From assembly GCA_000719695.1 (NCBI GenBank), contig JOHN01000083.1:1-28221 (forward strand): 28,221 nt of DNA, read 5' to 3'. Shown in pieces: positions 1-7,462 of this stretch. Position 1 is the stretch's first letter. Each line of letters opens with the position of its first letter. The notes below the pieces were generated by a model. The model saw only the letters and a program-made list of their open reading frames with translations. It made no database searches and was not told where the DNA came from. Source of the DNA: Streptomyces sp. NRRL F-6131. Its GTDB lineage: Bacteria; Actinomycetota; Actinomycetes; Streptomycetales; Streptomycetaceae. The position numbers and the translations under genes are program-made.

Positions 1-86
1 GGGGCGGGGGTGGGACGGGCGGGGAGTCGGAGGGCCGGTGTCCGCGGGTCGGGTCGGACGTCTTCACGTTCCGGGGCGTCGGTCAC
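1..86 (-). CDS. 5' end of a seventh operon gene, cut by the window edge
   Basis: A GTG start at 86 follows the deacetylase stop (92-94) by only 5 bases. An AGGAG ribosome binding site overlaps the last deacetylase codons, 8 bases upstream of the GTG. The frame stays open to the window edge (28 codons, beginning MTDAPERED) and is rich in Pro and Arg. I do not recognise a family from so few residues. Position and spacing say it is the next gene of the polysaccharide operon. The encoded start could be a disordered N-terminus ahead of a membrane or glycosyltransferase domain, but that is inference. Confidence 0.55.
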   Translation of the reverse strand, partial: MTDAPEREDVRPDPRTPALRLPARPTPA

Positions 87-91
87 GGCGA

Positions 92-916
92 TCACTCCTG
101 ATCGCGGCTCTTCGGGGGGCCGCCGACCGGGCTGCCGAGGGCCGCGCGCAGGCGGCGGTAGGCGCGCCAGGCCTTGGTCGCGGCGCTCTCGTGCTGGGGC
201 GCGGTCGGGGCGCCCCGGAGCCTGGTCCAGTCGTCGAACGTCTGCGGCGGGGTGTCCGCGCGGACCATCAGCCGGGCGATCCGCAGCGAGTCGTCGGCCG
301 GGGAGCTGAAGGCGTTCCCGACCGCGGCGGCGGAGGTGTAGCCGGCCTGGGCGACCTTGCGGCGGACCTCCGTCCCCGAGTAGCCGTGCGGGTAGGCGAA
401 GGAGGTGACCTCGTGGCCGAGGACGTCCTCCAGCAGGCGCTTGCAGCCGACCACCTCGTCGGTCAGCCGGCGGCCGTGGACGGTGTCCATCGGGACGTGG
501 GTCCGCGAGTGGGCGCCGATCTCGACGCCCAGCGCGTCGAGGTTGCCGAGCTGGCGCCAGTTCAGCATCGGGGCCGGCGGCAGCAGGCTGCCGCTGCCCC
601 GCCCGCCGGGCGGGTGCAGCGCGCCGGTGGTGACGTACAGCGTGGCGGGCAGGCCCTGGTCGGAGAGGATCGGCGCGACCGTCCAGTAGAAGTCGGCGTA
701 CCCGTCGTCGAAGGTCAGGACGGCCACGCCGGGCGGCAGCGCCGGACCGCCGCGCAGGGCGGCGACCAGCCGGCGCAGCGGCACCATCCGCAGGCCGCTG
801 TCCCGGATCCGGTCCAGCTGGGAGCGGAACTCGGCGGGCGTGACGGTGTACGGCGCGAGCCAGGACGGCGGGTCGTCCGACACCGCGTGGTAGAGGAAGA
901 CCGGGACGGCGGTCAT
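92..916 (-). CDS. Polysaccharide deacetylase (NodB-type carbohydrate esterase 4)
   Basis: This 274-residue protein should remove N-acetyl groups from a polysaccharide or its lipid-linked precursor. The NodB metal and catalytic motifs are present: TFDDGY at 68-73 (Asp70, Asp71), HSRTH at 136-140 (the His-x3-His metal pair) and YPHG at 175-178. The N-terminus FLYHAVSDDP is the usual first strand. I see no signal peptide or membrane segment, so it probably acts in the cytoplasm or is exported by an unusual route. The C-terminal 45 residues are basic and look disordered. The ATG at 914-916 overlaps the stop of the upstream glycosyltransferase (ATGA), giving translational coupling. A longer open frame continues upstream to 1891 but is out of frame with the real glycosyltransferase, so the ATG at 916 is preferred. 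Substrate unknown. Confidence 0.9.
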   Translation of the reverse strand: MTAVPVFLYHAVSDDPPSWLAPYTVTPAEFRSQLDRIRDSGLRMVPLRRLVAALRGGPALPPGVAVLTFDDGYADFYWTVAPILSDQGLPATLYVTTGALHPPGGRGSGSLLPPAPMLNWRQLGNLDALGVEIGAHSRTHVPMDTVHGRRLTDEVVGCKRLLEDVLGHEVTSFAYPHGYSGTEVRRKVAQAGYTSAAAVGNAFSSPADDSLRIARLMVRADTPPQTFDDWTRLRGAPTAPQHESAATKAWRAYRRLRAALGSPVGGPPKSRDQE

Positions 917-2028
917 GGCGCGCCCCCGGGGAGGTCCCGGCCCGCCCGCTCCCGGCCGGTGGAGGGCCCGGCGGCGGCACGGGCGGGGACGGCCGGGCGG
1001 GCCGCGCCGGTCCGGCCGGGCGCGGTCCGGCCGGGCGCGGTCCGTGCGGCCCGACCGCCGGCCACGCCGGTGAGGTAGCCGGCGGCGGTCAGGGCGACGC
1101 CCGCGCAGAGCGCGGCCGCCGTGGCGGGCCGGCCCCGCCGCAGGCTGCGCAGCAGCGCCGCGGGCACGGTGTGCCGCAGGTAGGCGCGTTCGCTGGCCAG
1201 TCCGGCGGCGGCGCCGTCGTGGCGGACGACCGCGGCCTTGGAGCGGCCCTCGGCGTAGCAGCGCGCGGCGAAGTAGGCGAGGGTGGTGCGGGCCGGCGGG
1301 ACGCGGTGGCGGACGGCCGCGGCCGGCTCGTAGCGCAGGACGGCGCCGGGGTGGCGGGCGGCCAGCCGGATGCAGAGGTCGGTCTCCTCGCAGCCGAGCG
1401 GGCGGCGGCCGACTCGGCCGAGGTCGGTCCGGAAGCCGCCGGCGGCCACCGCCTCGGCCCGTCGGAAGGACATGTTGGCGCCGATGAGGTTGCGCACCGG
1501 GGCGGGGCGCACCGGCAGGCCCCGGTAGGAGCAGCCGACCACCCAGTCGAACTCGGGCGGGAACCAGTCGGGACGGCGGCTCTGCCACCACGGCCGGACG
1601 AGTCCGCCGACCCCGAGGACCCGGGGGTCCCGGTAGCCGGCGAGCAGGTGCTCGGTCCAGTCGGGTTCGGCCGCGGCGTCGTCGTCCAGGAAGGCGACCA
1701 GTTCGCCGTCGGCCGCGGCCAGGGCGGTGTTCCGGGCGCCGGACAGGCCGCGCCGCTGCCGGTTGGCGAGGATCCGCAGGCCGGTCAGGTGTTCCCGGGC
1801 GAGGCGGAGGAGTTCGGGGCAGTGGTCGACCACCAGCAGCAGCTCTCCGGGCGGACGGTGCTGGGCGCGGACCGAGGCGACGGCGGCGCACAGGTCGTCC
1901 CAGCGCTCGACGGTGTAGGCGCAGATCACGACGGTGAGGTCGGGCGCGGTGGGCGCGGTGGGCGCGGTGGGCGCGGTGGGGTCGGGCGCGGCGCCGTCCC
2001 GCCGCGGGCGGATCCGGTCGGTGGTCAT
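913..2028 (-). CDS. Family 2 glycosyltransferase (GT-A fold)
   Basis: This 371-residue enzyme probably transfers a sugar from a nucleotide donor onto the growing glycan. After a disordered start with TAP repeats (about residues 17-29), the GT-A core opens with LTVVICAYTVERWDDL. It continues with GLSGARNTAL, the metal-binding FLDDDA motif, NLIGANMSFRR and the GCEETDLCIRL block that supplies the acidic base. A hydrophobic stretch near residues 300-322 could be one membrane segment or a membrane-associated helix. The C-terminal tail is low-complexity (RTAPGRTAPGR). The gene overlaps the flippase stop upstream and the deacetylase start downstream by four bases each. Donor and acceptor cannot be told from sequence. 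Confidence 0.9.
   Translation of the reverse strand: MTTDRIRPRRDGAAPDPTAPTAPTAPTAPDLTVVICAYTVERWDDLCAAVASVRAQHRPPGELLLVVDHCPELLRLAREHLTGLRILANRQRRGLSGARNTALAAADGELVAFLDDDAAAEPDWTEHLLAGYRDPRVLGVGGLVRPWWQSRRPDWFPPEFDWVVGCSYRGLPVRPAPVRNLIGANMSFRRAEAVAAGGFRTDLGRVGRRPLGCEETDLCIRLAARHPGAVLRYEPAAAVRHRVPPARTTLAYFAARCYAEGRSKAAVVRHDGAAAGLASERAYLRHTVPAALLRSLRRGRPATAAALCAGVALTAAGYLTGVAGGRAARTAPGRTAPGRTGAARPAVPARAAAGPSTGRERAGRDLPGGAP
1942..1977 (-). repeat. Four perfect 9-bp repeats encoding Thr-Ala-Pro units
   Basis: The unit GGGCGCGGT (plus strand) occurs four times without a mismatch inside the 5' end of the glycosyltransferase gene. It encodes a TAP tripeptide series just before the first beta strand. 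It is in frame, so copy-number change would only lengthen or shorten a flexible N-terminal tail. Confidence 0.9.
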
Positions 2029-3470
2029 GCCGGTTCGCCTCCCTCCATGGTGCGCAGCCAGCCGCGCAGGACGAGCAGCAGGCCCGCCGCCAGGACGTAC
2101 TCGGTGATCAGCCAGGCGAGGCCGACACCGGTCAGGCCGTAGCGGGGCAGCAGCACGGCGACCAGGGCGACGATCATCGTGCTGGAGGCCACCCTGACCC
2201 CGACCATCCAGCGGAGCGACCGGCGGACCCGGGCCACCTGGATGACGACGTTGGTCACGGCGACCGGCAGGGCGCACAGCGTCAGCAGGCGCAGCACCGT
2301 CGTCCCGTGCTCGGCGTACTCGGGGCCGAACACGCCGAGGATCCAGCGCGCGCCGACCACGACGACCAGCACGGCCCCGGTCAGCAGCAGCCCGGTGTGC
2401 CGCAGCATCCGCCGGGCGTACTCGGCGAGCCGCCGCGGGTCGCGGGCGCCCTCGACCACCAGGGAGTGGCCCATGCTGAACGTCGCGACGAACAGGGTGG
2501 AGGCGATCACGAAGGCCAGCGAGTAGTAGGCGCTGCCCTCCGGACCGAGCTGGGCCAGCACCATCAGCGGGACGACGCTGTAGCTCCCGAAGCTGAAGAG
2601 GTTGCCGAGGTAGTCGGCGCCGGCCCAGCGGAGCACCCGCTGCGGCGGTTCGACCTCGGCGGGGGCGGCCGTCTGATGCGCGGGCACCGCCCGGCGGAAC
2701 AGGACGCCGTTGGCCAGGCCGATCGAGAGCAGCATCGCGGCCGCCCAGGCGACCATGATGCCGCTGCCGACGGCCAGCGCCGCGCAGGCGGCGAGCAGCA
2801 GGGCCTTGGCGACGGCGAAGACGGCGTTCTCGCCGAGCACCCAGCCGGCCCGGCCGGTGCCGGTGAGCGCCCCGTCCTGGAGGACGAAGACCGAGTAGCC
2901 GGCGGTGGCGGCGACGAACGCGACGGCGAGCACCGGTCCGCGCAGGAAGGCCAGGTCGGGGGCGACCACCGGAACGAGCAGCAGGAAGCCGACCGCGACC
3001 AGGGCGCTGAGTCCGATGCTGATCACGTAGCAGCGCAGCACCAGGCTCCTGGTGTGCCGGCCGGCGGCGGGCACGAAGCGGACCAGGGCGTCCCCGAGGT
3101 TGAGGCTGCCGAGGGTGGAGAGGAACATCGCGGCCGACAGCGCGGCGTAGCTGCGGCCGACGGTCTCGACGTCGTAGTAGCGGGTGGCGAGCAGCCAGAA
3201 GAATCCGCCGAGTCCGGCGGCGACGATCGAACTCGCGGCCAGCACGTGCCCGTTGCGCATCAGCGCGTCGGAGCGCAGGCCTCCGCCCGCGGGACGGCGG
3301 AGGGGGTGGGCGCGGGCGAGGAGCGCCGGGCGGGCCGCCCGGATCCGGGCCCGCAGCAGCACCGGGAAGGTGCAGGTGCAGGGCAGGGCGACCGGGCAGG
3401 GGCAGGTCCGGGCGGCCGGCCGACCGCGGCGTGACCGCGGGCGGGAGCGTTCGACGGAGGTGGACATCAC
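2025..3470 (-). CDS. Polysaccharide flippase (Wzx/MATE-like MOP superfamily)
   Basis: This 481-residue protein has about twelve hydrophobic segments from residue 75 onward, for example VLAASSIVAAGLGGFFWLL and GLLLTGAVLVVVVGARW. That is the layout of lipid-linked oligosaccharide flippases, and its place among glycosyltransferases supports moving an undecaprenyl-linked glycan across the membrane. The first 70 residues are an unusual Arg/Pro/Cys-rich cytoplasmic extension holding a CxC-x5-CxC pattern (CPCPVALPCTC). Its codons keep the G/C third-position bias, so it looks truly translated. Two starts are possible: GTG at 3470 (4-base GTGA overlap with the upstream stop) or ATG at 3467 (1-base overlap). 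A start at Met71 would give a conventional protein but would lose the coupling. Confidence 0.88.
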   Translation of the reverse strand: MMSTSVERSRPRSRRGRPAARTCPCPVALPCTCTFPVLLRARIRAARPALLARAHPLRRPAGGGLRSDALMRNGHVLAASSIVAAGLGGFFWLLATRYYDVETVGRSYAALSAAMFLSTLGSLNLGDALVRFVPAAGRHTRSLVLRCYVISIGLSALVAVGFLLLVPVVAPDLAFLRGPVLAVAFVAATAGYSVFVLQDGALTGTGRAGWVLGENAVFAVAKALLLAACAALAVGSGIMVAWAAAMLLSIGLANGVLFRRAVPAHQTAAPAEVEPPQRVLRWAGADYLGNLFSFGSYSVVPLMVLAQLGPEGSAYYSLAFVIASTLFVATFSMGHSLVVEGARDPRRLAEYARRMLRHTGLLLTGAVLVVVVGARWILGVFGPEYAEHGTTVLRLLTLCALPVAVTNVVIQVARVRRSLRWMVGVRVASSTMIVALVAVLLPRYGLTGVGLAWLITEYVLAAGLLLVLRGWLRTMEGGEPA

Positions 3471-4879
3471 GGCCTCGGCGGGGTGTCGGCCCGGCGCTGC
3501 ATCCGGAGGCTGCGCAGGTAGCAGAGCGGCCCGTAGAGCAGGCCGAGGAGTTCGAGCCGCCCGAGGTGGGCCATCAGCGGGTCGCGGCGGTCACCGGCCG
3601 GGGTGCCCCGGTGCAGGGTCTGCCGGACACCGCGCGGTACCCGGGCCAGCAGGGCGGCCAGCAGCCGCGGCTGGTGACGGGTGGCGGCGGCCAGGTAGGC
3701 GCCGAAGCCGACGCCGAACCCGAAGACCTGGGTGTTCAGCGCGTCCATGGACCGGCGGTGCGGGTGCCAGACCAGCGCGTCCGGCCGGTAGGCGACGGTG
3801 CGGCCGTGGGTCAGGACCTGGAGGAAGGCGAGCAGGTCCTCGCCGCCGCGGGCCGGGGTGCCGGTGCTGGTGGCCGGGTCGAAGCCGCCGATCGCCCGCA
3901 GCACCGCGGTGCTGAACGCCATGTTGGCGCCGGTGCCGAGCCGTCCGGTGGCGAAGGGGAAGAGCGGGTCGTCGGAGGGCTCGCGCAGCGACCAGCTGTG
4001 GGCGGTGAAGCCCTTGGCGTAGCCGCAGTAGCGTTCCAGCGCGAGCTGGGCCCGGGTGTCGAGTTCGGCGGGCAGCACCAGGCCGGTCACACAGGCCACC
4101 CGGGGGTCCGCGCGGAAGCCGTCGACCAGCGCGGCGACCCAGCCGGGGTCGATCAGCAGGTCGTCGTCGGCGAAGGCGCAGATCCGGCCCCGGGCGACCG
4201 CCAGGCCGCGGTTGCGGGCACGCGCCAACCCGGGTACCGGCTCGCGCAGGTAGCGGACCCGGCCGGGGTAGCGCAGTCGGCAGAGCAGTTCGGTGGCCTG
4301 GTCGGAGGGGGCGTTGTCGACCACGATCAGCTCGGTGTGCCGGTAGCTTCCGGTCAGCAACGCGTCCAGGGAGCGCGGCAGGAGGTCGGCCCGGTCGTGG
4401 GTGCAGACGACGACCGACACCAGCGGCTCGTCGGCCGGTGCCCGGGCCGGCGGTTCCGGCCCGCTGTCCAGGTCGAGCTCGCGGGCGGCCGCGGCGAGCA
4501 GCGCGCGGTACGGCCCGGCCGGATCGTGGGCCGCGGTGTCGGCGGCGGCCCCGGCGGCGGTCCCGGCGGCGACCGACCCGGCACCGGGACGGCTGCCGGG
4601 GTGGGTTCCGGGGCTGCTTCCGGGGTGGGGTCCGGGATCGGCGGTGACCAGGCCTAGCGGGCGGCCGCCCCGGCGGACCAGGGCCAGGACCCGGCCGTTC
4701 GGGGTGAACACCTCGCCGCGACCGGGGCGGCGCAGGACGTCCGGGCGCTCGAGGTCGAGTTCGGCGATCTCGACGGGCGCCGACGGCAGGGCGTCCGGGG
4801 TGCCCGTCGCGGCCCGGGCGGGAGCGGCGGTGGCGGTGGCGGCGGCGGTCCCGGGGGTGGGAGCGGTCGGCGTGGTCAT
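3467..4879 (-). CDS. Family 2 glycosyltransferase with extra N-terminal domain (paralogue A)
   Basis: This 470-residue protein has two parts. Residues about 36-150 form an N-terminal region with the block VEIAELDLERPDVLRRPG followed by GRVLALVRRGGRPLGLVTA, then a Pro/Gly/Ala-rich linker. From about residue 153 a GT-A domain runs VSVVVCTHDRADLL, VDNAPSDQATELL, GLARARNRGLA, FADDDLL (metal site), TGANMAFSTAVLRAIGGFD and ARGGEDLLAFL (acidic base). The C-terminal part is basic and moderately hydrophobic. It is clearly a paralogue of the next gene upstream, sharing both domains. The ATG at 4879 overlaps that gene's stop by four bases. The N-terminal domain is not one I can name. The sugar specificity is unknown. 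Confidence 0.88.
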   Translation of the reverse strand: MTTPTAPTPGTAAATATAAPARAATGTPDALPSAPVEIAELDLERPDVLRRPGRGEVFTPNGRVLALVRRGGRPLGLVTADPGPHPGSSPGTHPGSRPGAGSVAAGTAAGAAADTAAHDPAGPYRALLAAAARELDLDSGPEPPARAPADEPLVSVVVCTHDRADLLPRSLDALLTGSYRHTELIVVDNAPSDQATELLCRLRYPGRVRYLREPVPGLARARNRGLAVARGRICAFADDDLLIDPGWVAALVDGFRADPRVACVTGLVLPAELDTRAQLALERYCGYAKGFTAHSWSLREPSDDPLFPFATGRLGTGANMAFSTAVLRAIGGFDPATSTGTPARGGEDLLAFLQVLTHGRTVAYRPDALVWHPHRRSMDALNTQVFGFGVGFGAYLAAATRHQPRLLAALLARVPRGVRQTLHRGTPAGDRRDPLMAHLGRLELLGLLYGPLCYLRSLRMQRRADTPPRP

Positions 4880-6201
4880 GACGGTCGGCCTCCGGTCCTG
4901 GTGCGGCGTTGCTGCCGGACGGTGCGCAGGTAGCGGAACGGCCCGACGGCCAGACCCCGGCGTTCCCGCCGCCGCAGGTCGCGCAGCACCTGGTCGGTCA
5001 CCCCGGAGCGGAGCCGGGCGTCCGGCCGGTGGCTGCGGTGCCAGCGCCAGAGCCCGTACGGCAGCAGCCGGAGGATCCCGGCGAGCAGGCGCGGCTGGTG
5101 GGCGACCGCGGCGGTCAGGTAGGCGCCGAAGCCGATGCCGAAGCCGCTCACCTGGTGGGCGAGCTCCTCCATGCTGCGCCGGTGGCGGTGCCAGACGAGC
5201 GCGTTCGGCTGGTAGGTGACGGTGTGTCCGGCGGTGAGCACCTGGAGGAAGGCGAGCAGGTCCTCGCCGCCGCGGGCCGGGGTGCCGGTCCCGGTCGCCG
5301 GGTCGAAGCCGCCGACCGCCCGCAGCACCCCGGTGCGGAACGCCATGTTGGCGCCCATCCCGAACCGGCCGGTGGAGAAGCGGTCGAGCGGATCCTCCAG
5401 GGGCTCGCGCAGCGTCCAGCTGCGGGTGGCGAAGCCGCGGGCGGGCCCGCTGTACTGCTCCAGGACGAACTGCGCCTCGGTGTCGAGTTCGGCGGGCAGC
5501 ACCAGGCCGGTCACACAGGCGATCCGGTCGTCGGACCGGAAGGTCTCGACCAGGGCGTCCACCCAGTGGGTGTCGGGGACGGCGTCGTCGTCGGTGAAGG
5601 CGCAGATCTCGCCGCGGGCGAGCGAGAGGCCCCGGTTGCGGGCCCGGGAGAGGCCCGGCAGGGGCTCCCGCACGTAGCGGATCCGGTCCCCGTAGCGGGA
5701 CCGCACGAGGTCCTCGGTGGCCCGGGTGGTCGGGGCGTTGTCCACCAGGATGACCTCGTCGTCGGGGTGGACGGCGGCCAGTACGGAGTCCAGGCAGCGG
5801 GGCAGCATCGCCTCCCGGTCCCGGGTGCAGACGATCACGCTGACGGTCGTGGGGCCCGCGGGCACCCGGGCGCGGCCGACCCGACTCGGGCGCGCCGCGG
5901 GTGTCGCGGTGGACAGGGCGGGAACGCGCAGTTCCCGGTGAGCGGCGTCGACCAGCGCCCGGCACAGCGCGGCGGTGTCGCCGGTCGTGCCGGTGGCCGT
6001 GACCAGGCCGAGCGGGTGTCCGTGCAGCCGCACCAACGCCAACACGCGGCCGGCCGGGTCGTCGGCCCCGAGACCGCCGGGCGAGCGCAGCCCGCTCGGC
6101 TCGTCCAGGTCCAGGTCGACGACGCGGACGGGGGTGTAGAGCGAGTCGCGGGCGGCGGGACGCGGGCAGGCTGCATCGGTGCGCCGGTCGGAGCCATTCA
6201 T
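4876..6201 (-). CDS. Family 2 glycosyltransferase with extra N-terminal domain (paralogue B)
   Basis: This 441-residue protein has the same architecture as its downstream neighbour. The N-terminal block is VRVVDLDLDEPSGLRSPG and GRVLALVRLHGHPLGLVTA. A GT-A domain from about residue 125 follows: VSVIVCTRDREAMLPRC, GLSRARNRGLSLARG, FTDDDAV (metal site), MGANMAFRTGVLRAVGGFD and ARGGEDLLAFL. It lacks the Pro/Gly repeat linker found in paralogue A. Tandem duplication followed by divergence is the simplest explanation. The two may add successive sugars or act as a pair. The ATG at 6201 overlaps the stop of the upstream gene (ATGA), which decides the start; a longer frame reaches 6642 but only inside the upstream gene. 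Confidence 0.88.
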   Translation of the reverse strand: MNGSDRRTDAACPRPAARDSLYTPVRVVDLDLDEPSGLRSPGGLGADDPAGRVLALVRLHGHPLGLVTATGTTGDTAALCRALVDAAHRELRVPALSTATPAARPSRVGRARVPAGPTTVSVIVCTRDREAMLPRCLDSVLAAVHPDDEVILVDNAPTTRATEDLVRSRYGDRIRYVREPLPGLSRARNRGLSLARGEICAFTDDDAVPDTHWVDALVETFRSDDRIACVTGLVLPAELDTEAQFVLEQYSGPARGFATRSWTLREPLEDPLDRFSTGRFGMGANMAFRTGVLRAVGGFDPATGTGTPARGGEDLLAFLQVLTAGHTVTYQPNALVWHRHRRSMEELAHQVSGFGIGFGAYLTAAVAHQPRLLAGILRLLPYGLWRWHRSHRPDARLRSGVTDQVLRDLRRRERRGLAVGPFRYLRTVRQQRRTRTGGRPS

Positions 6202-7046
6202 CGTCGCTCCTCCGCAGGGGCGGTCGCCGAGGCCCGGGCGCCGGGACGCTCGGTGATCAGGGTCCTCAGCACCCGGCGGCCGTCGGCGACGGCGTGGAGG
6301 TGGGAGCGGCCGCTGCGGCGGGGGAGTTCCAGGCTCGGCACCTCGGCGATCCGCAGTCCGGAGCGCAGCGCGTGCGCGATCATCTCGGCCTCGATCTCGA
6401 AGCCGGTCGACCGCAGGTCGAGCGCGTCCAGGAAGGAGCGGCGGAAGGCGCAGTAGCCGTAGCACAGGTCGGTGAGGCTCGCGTCGTAGAGCCGGTTGGC
6501 CAGGGCGAGCAGGACGCGGTTGCCGAGCGAGCGGACCCTGGTGAAGTCCAGCGAGCCGCCGCCGGCGATGCAGCGCGATCCTTTGACGAAGTCGTAGCCG
6601 TGGTCGAGGAAGTGCAGGAAGTGCGGGATCTCGCCGGGCCACATCGAGCCGTCGGCGTCGATCATGACGACGTACTCTCCGGTGGCGGCGGCGAAGCCGG
6701 TGCGCAGGGCGTTGCCCTTGCCGGGGCCGCGCTGGGCGACGAAGCGGACCGTGGGCAGGCAGTGCCGGGCCATCGGGACCGTCGCGTCGTCGGAGGAGCC
6801 GTCGACCAGGATGACCTCGTCGACGCAGCGCGGGATCTGCTCGAACACCCAGGGGATGTTGCGGGCCTCGTTGCGGGCGGGGACGACCAGGCTGACGGTG
6901 TGACGGGTGACGACGACGTCCCCGGCCCGGCGCATCGGCCGGGTGTGGACGGTCTCCCGGTCCGTGGCCCGGTCGGTGGCCCGGCGCAGCGGGTGACCGT
7001 CGTGGTGGGTGTCGGGGAGGGCGCTCGGGGGCGCGGTGGTGCTCAT
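6198..7046 (-). CDS. Family 2 glycosyltransferase, dolichol-phosphate mannosyltransferase-like
   Basis: This 282-residue protein resembles the DPM1/DPG-synthase branch of GT2, which loads a sugar onto a polyprenyl phosphate. Motifs after a 45-residue disordered start are VSLVVPARNEARNIPWV, VDEVILVDGSSDDAT, RGPGKGNALRTGF and MIDADGS (metal site), then the STGFEIEAEM block typical of the family. No C-terminal membrane segments are present, as in soluble DPM1-like forms. It is the first gene of the operon, so the enzyme may start the pathway by making the lipid-linked sugar. The ribosome binding site is weak (GAGAGG) and lies inside a small hairpin two bases before the ATG. An internal Met at residue 38 is a possible later start. 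Confidence 0.88.
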   Translation of the reverse strand: MSTTAPPSALPDTHHDGHPLRRATDRATDRETVHTRPMRRAGDVVVTRHTVSLVVPARNEARNIPWVFEQIPRCVDEVILVDGSSDDATVPMARHCLPTVRFVAQRGPGKGNALRTGFAAATGEYVVMIDADGSMWPGEIPHFLHFLDHGYDFVKGSRCIAGGGSLDFTRVRSLGNRVLLALANRLYDASLTDLCYGYCAFRRSFLDALDLRSTGFEIEAEMIAHALRSGLRIAEVPSLELPRRSGRSHLHAVADGRRVLRTLITERPGARASATAPAEERR

Positions 7047-7048
7047 CT

Positions 7049-7065
7049 CGAGAGCCGGCCTCTCG
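7049..7065 (-). promoter_or_regulatory. Hairpin covering the ribosome binding site of the first operon gene
   Basis: On the minus strand CGAGAG and CTCTCG pair perfectly (6 bp, 5-base loop) and end two bases before the ATG at 7046. The only purine-rich ribosome binding candidate, GAGAGG, lies in the 5' arm. This could lower or gate translation of the whole coupled operon. The structure is short, so function is inferred only. Confidence 0.35.
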
Positions 7066-7322
7066 GCGAAAGAGGTGGCGGGCGGCGCCGGACGGACCGC
7101 AGGGCGGCGGGGGCGGCGCGGGCCCCTGGCTGTGACGGGCGCGCCCGGCGCTGACGGCGCGGCGCTACCCGGGTGGGGACGGGGTGGGCCCGGTGCGAGA
7201 CGGATGCGCAGGGCACGGACCCCGGAGGAAGCCCCGAGGGGGCTGTTCGAACGGACGGACCGGGGGGCGGCGGGCGACCGTCGGGACCGGGCGGCCGAAG
7301 GGGGTGCGCACCGCCGTTCCCG

Positions 7323-7390
7323 GGCGCCGGGAGGCGCCGGTCCGTCGAACTGGCGTCCTGTTCCGCACCTGCGGTGCGAGGTCCGCCAGT
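7323..7390. terminator. Adjacent hairpins downstream of the c-di-GMP gene, possible terminator or leader structure
   Basis: Two structures lie side by side. GGCGCC-GGGA-GGCGCC (7323-7338) is a perfect 6-bp stem. Next, ACTGGCG (7349-7355) pairs with CGCCAGT (7384-7390) around an inner stem CGCACC/GGTGCG (7364-7378). They lie 73 to 140 bases after the stop codon of the minus-strand PAS-GGDEF-EAL gene. There is no T tract, so a factor-independent terminator is unproven. A structured 5' leader of the glycan operon is the alternative. Confidence 0.35.
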
Positions 7391-7462
7391 GACCTCATCG
7401 TGCGCTCGTACGGCTCACCGCGTCAAGGGGATTCGCCCGATTTCGACCGTATTCGCGGTCCG

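Larger units (their letters stand above)
7047..7462. other. 416-bp intergenic region: leader of the polysaccharide operon and 3' flank of the c-di-GMP gene
   Basis: No convincing gene is present: the short open frames here lack ribosome binding sites and known motifs. Because both flanking genes run on the minus strand, this stretch must hold the end of the upstream transcript and probably the promoter of the glycan operon. On the minus strand a TTGACG hexamer (rightmost base 7426) is followed about 18 bases later by CACGAT, a weak promoter candidate. Two hairpins are seen at 7323-7390. Confidence 0.5.

Noticed and set aside
38..3434. Long plus-strand open frames opposite the glycan operon
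   Set aside because: They lack ribosome binding sites and known motifs and read as Gly/Arg/Gln-rich shadows; the minus-strand frames carry intact GT, flippase and deacetylase motifs with coupled starts.
7165..7398. A 77-codon minus-strand open frame in the 416-bp intergenic gap
   Set aside because: There is no ribosome binding site and the protein is an Arg/Pro-rich composition typical of noncoding GC-rich DNA; hairpins interrupt the region.
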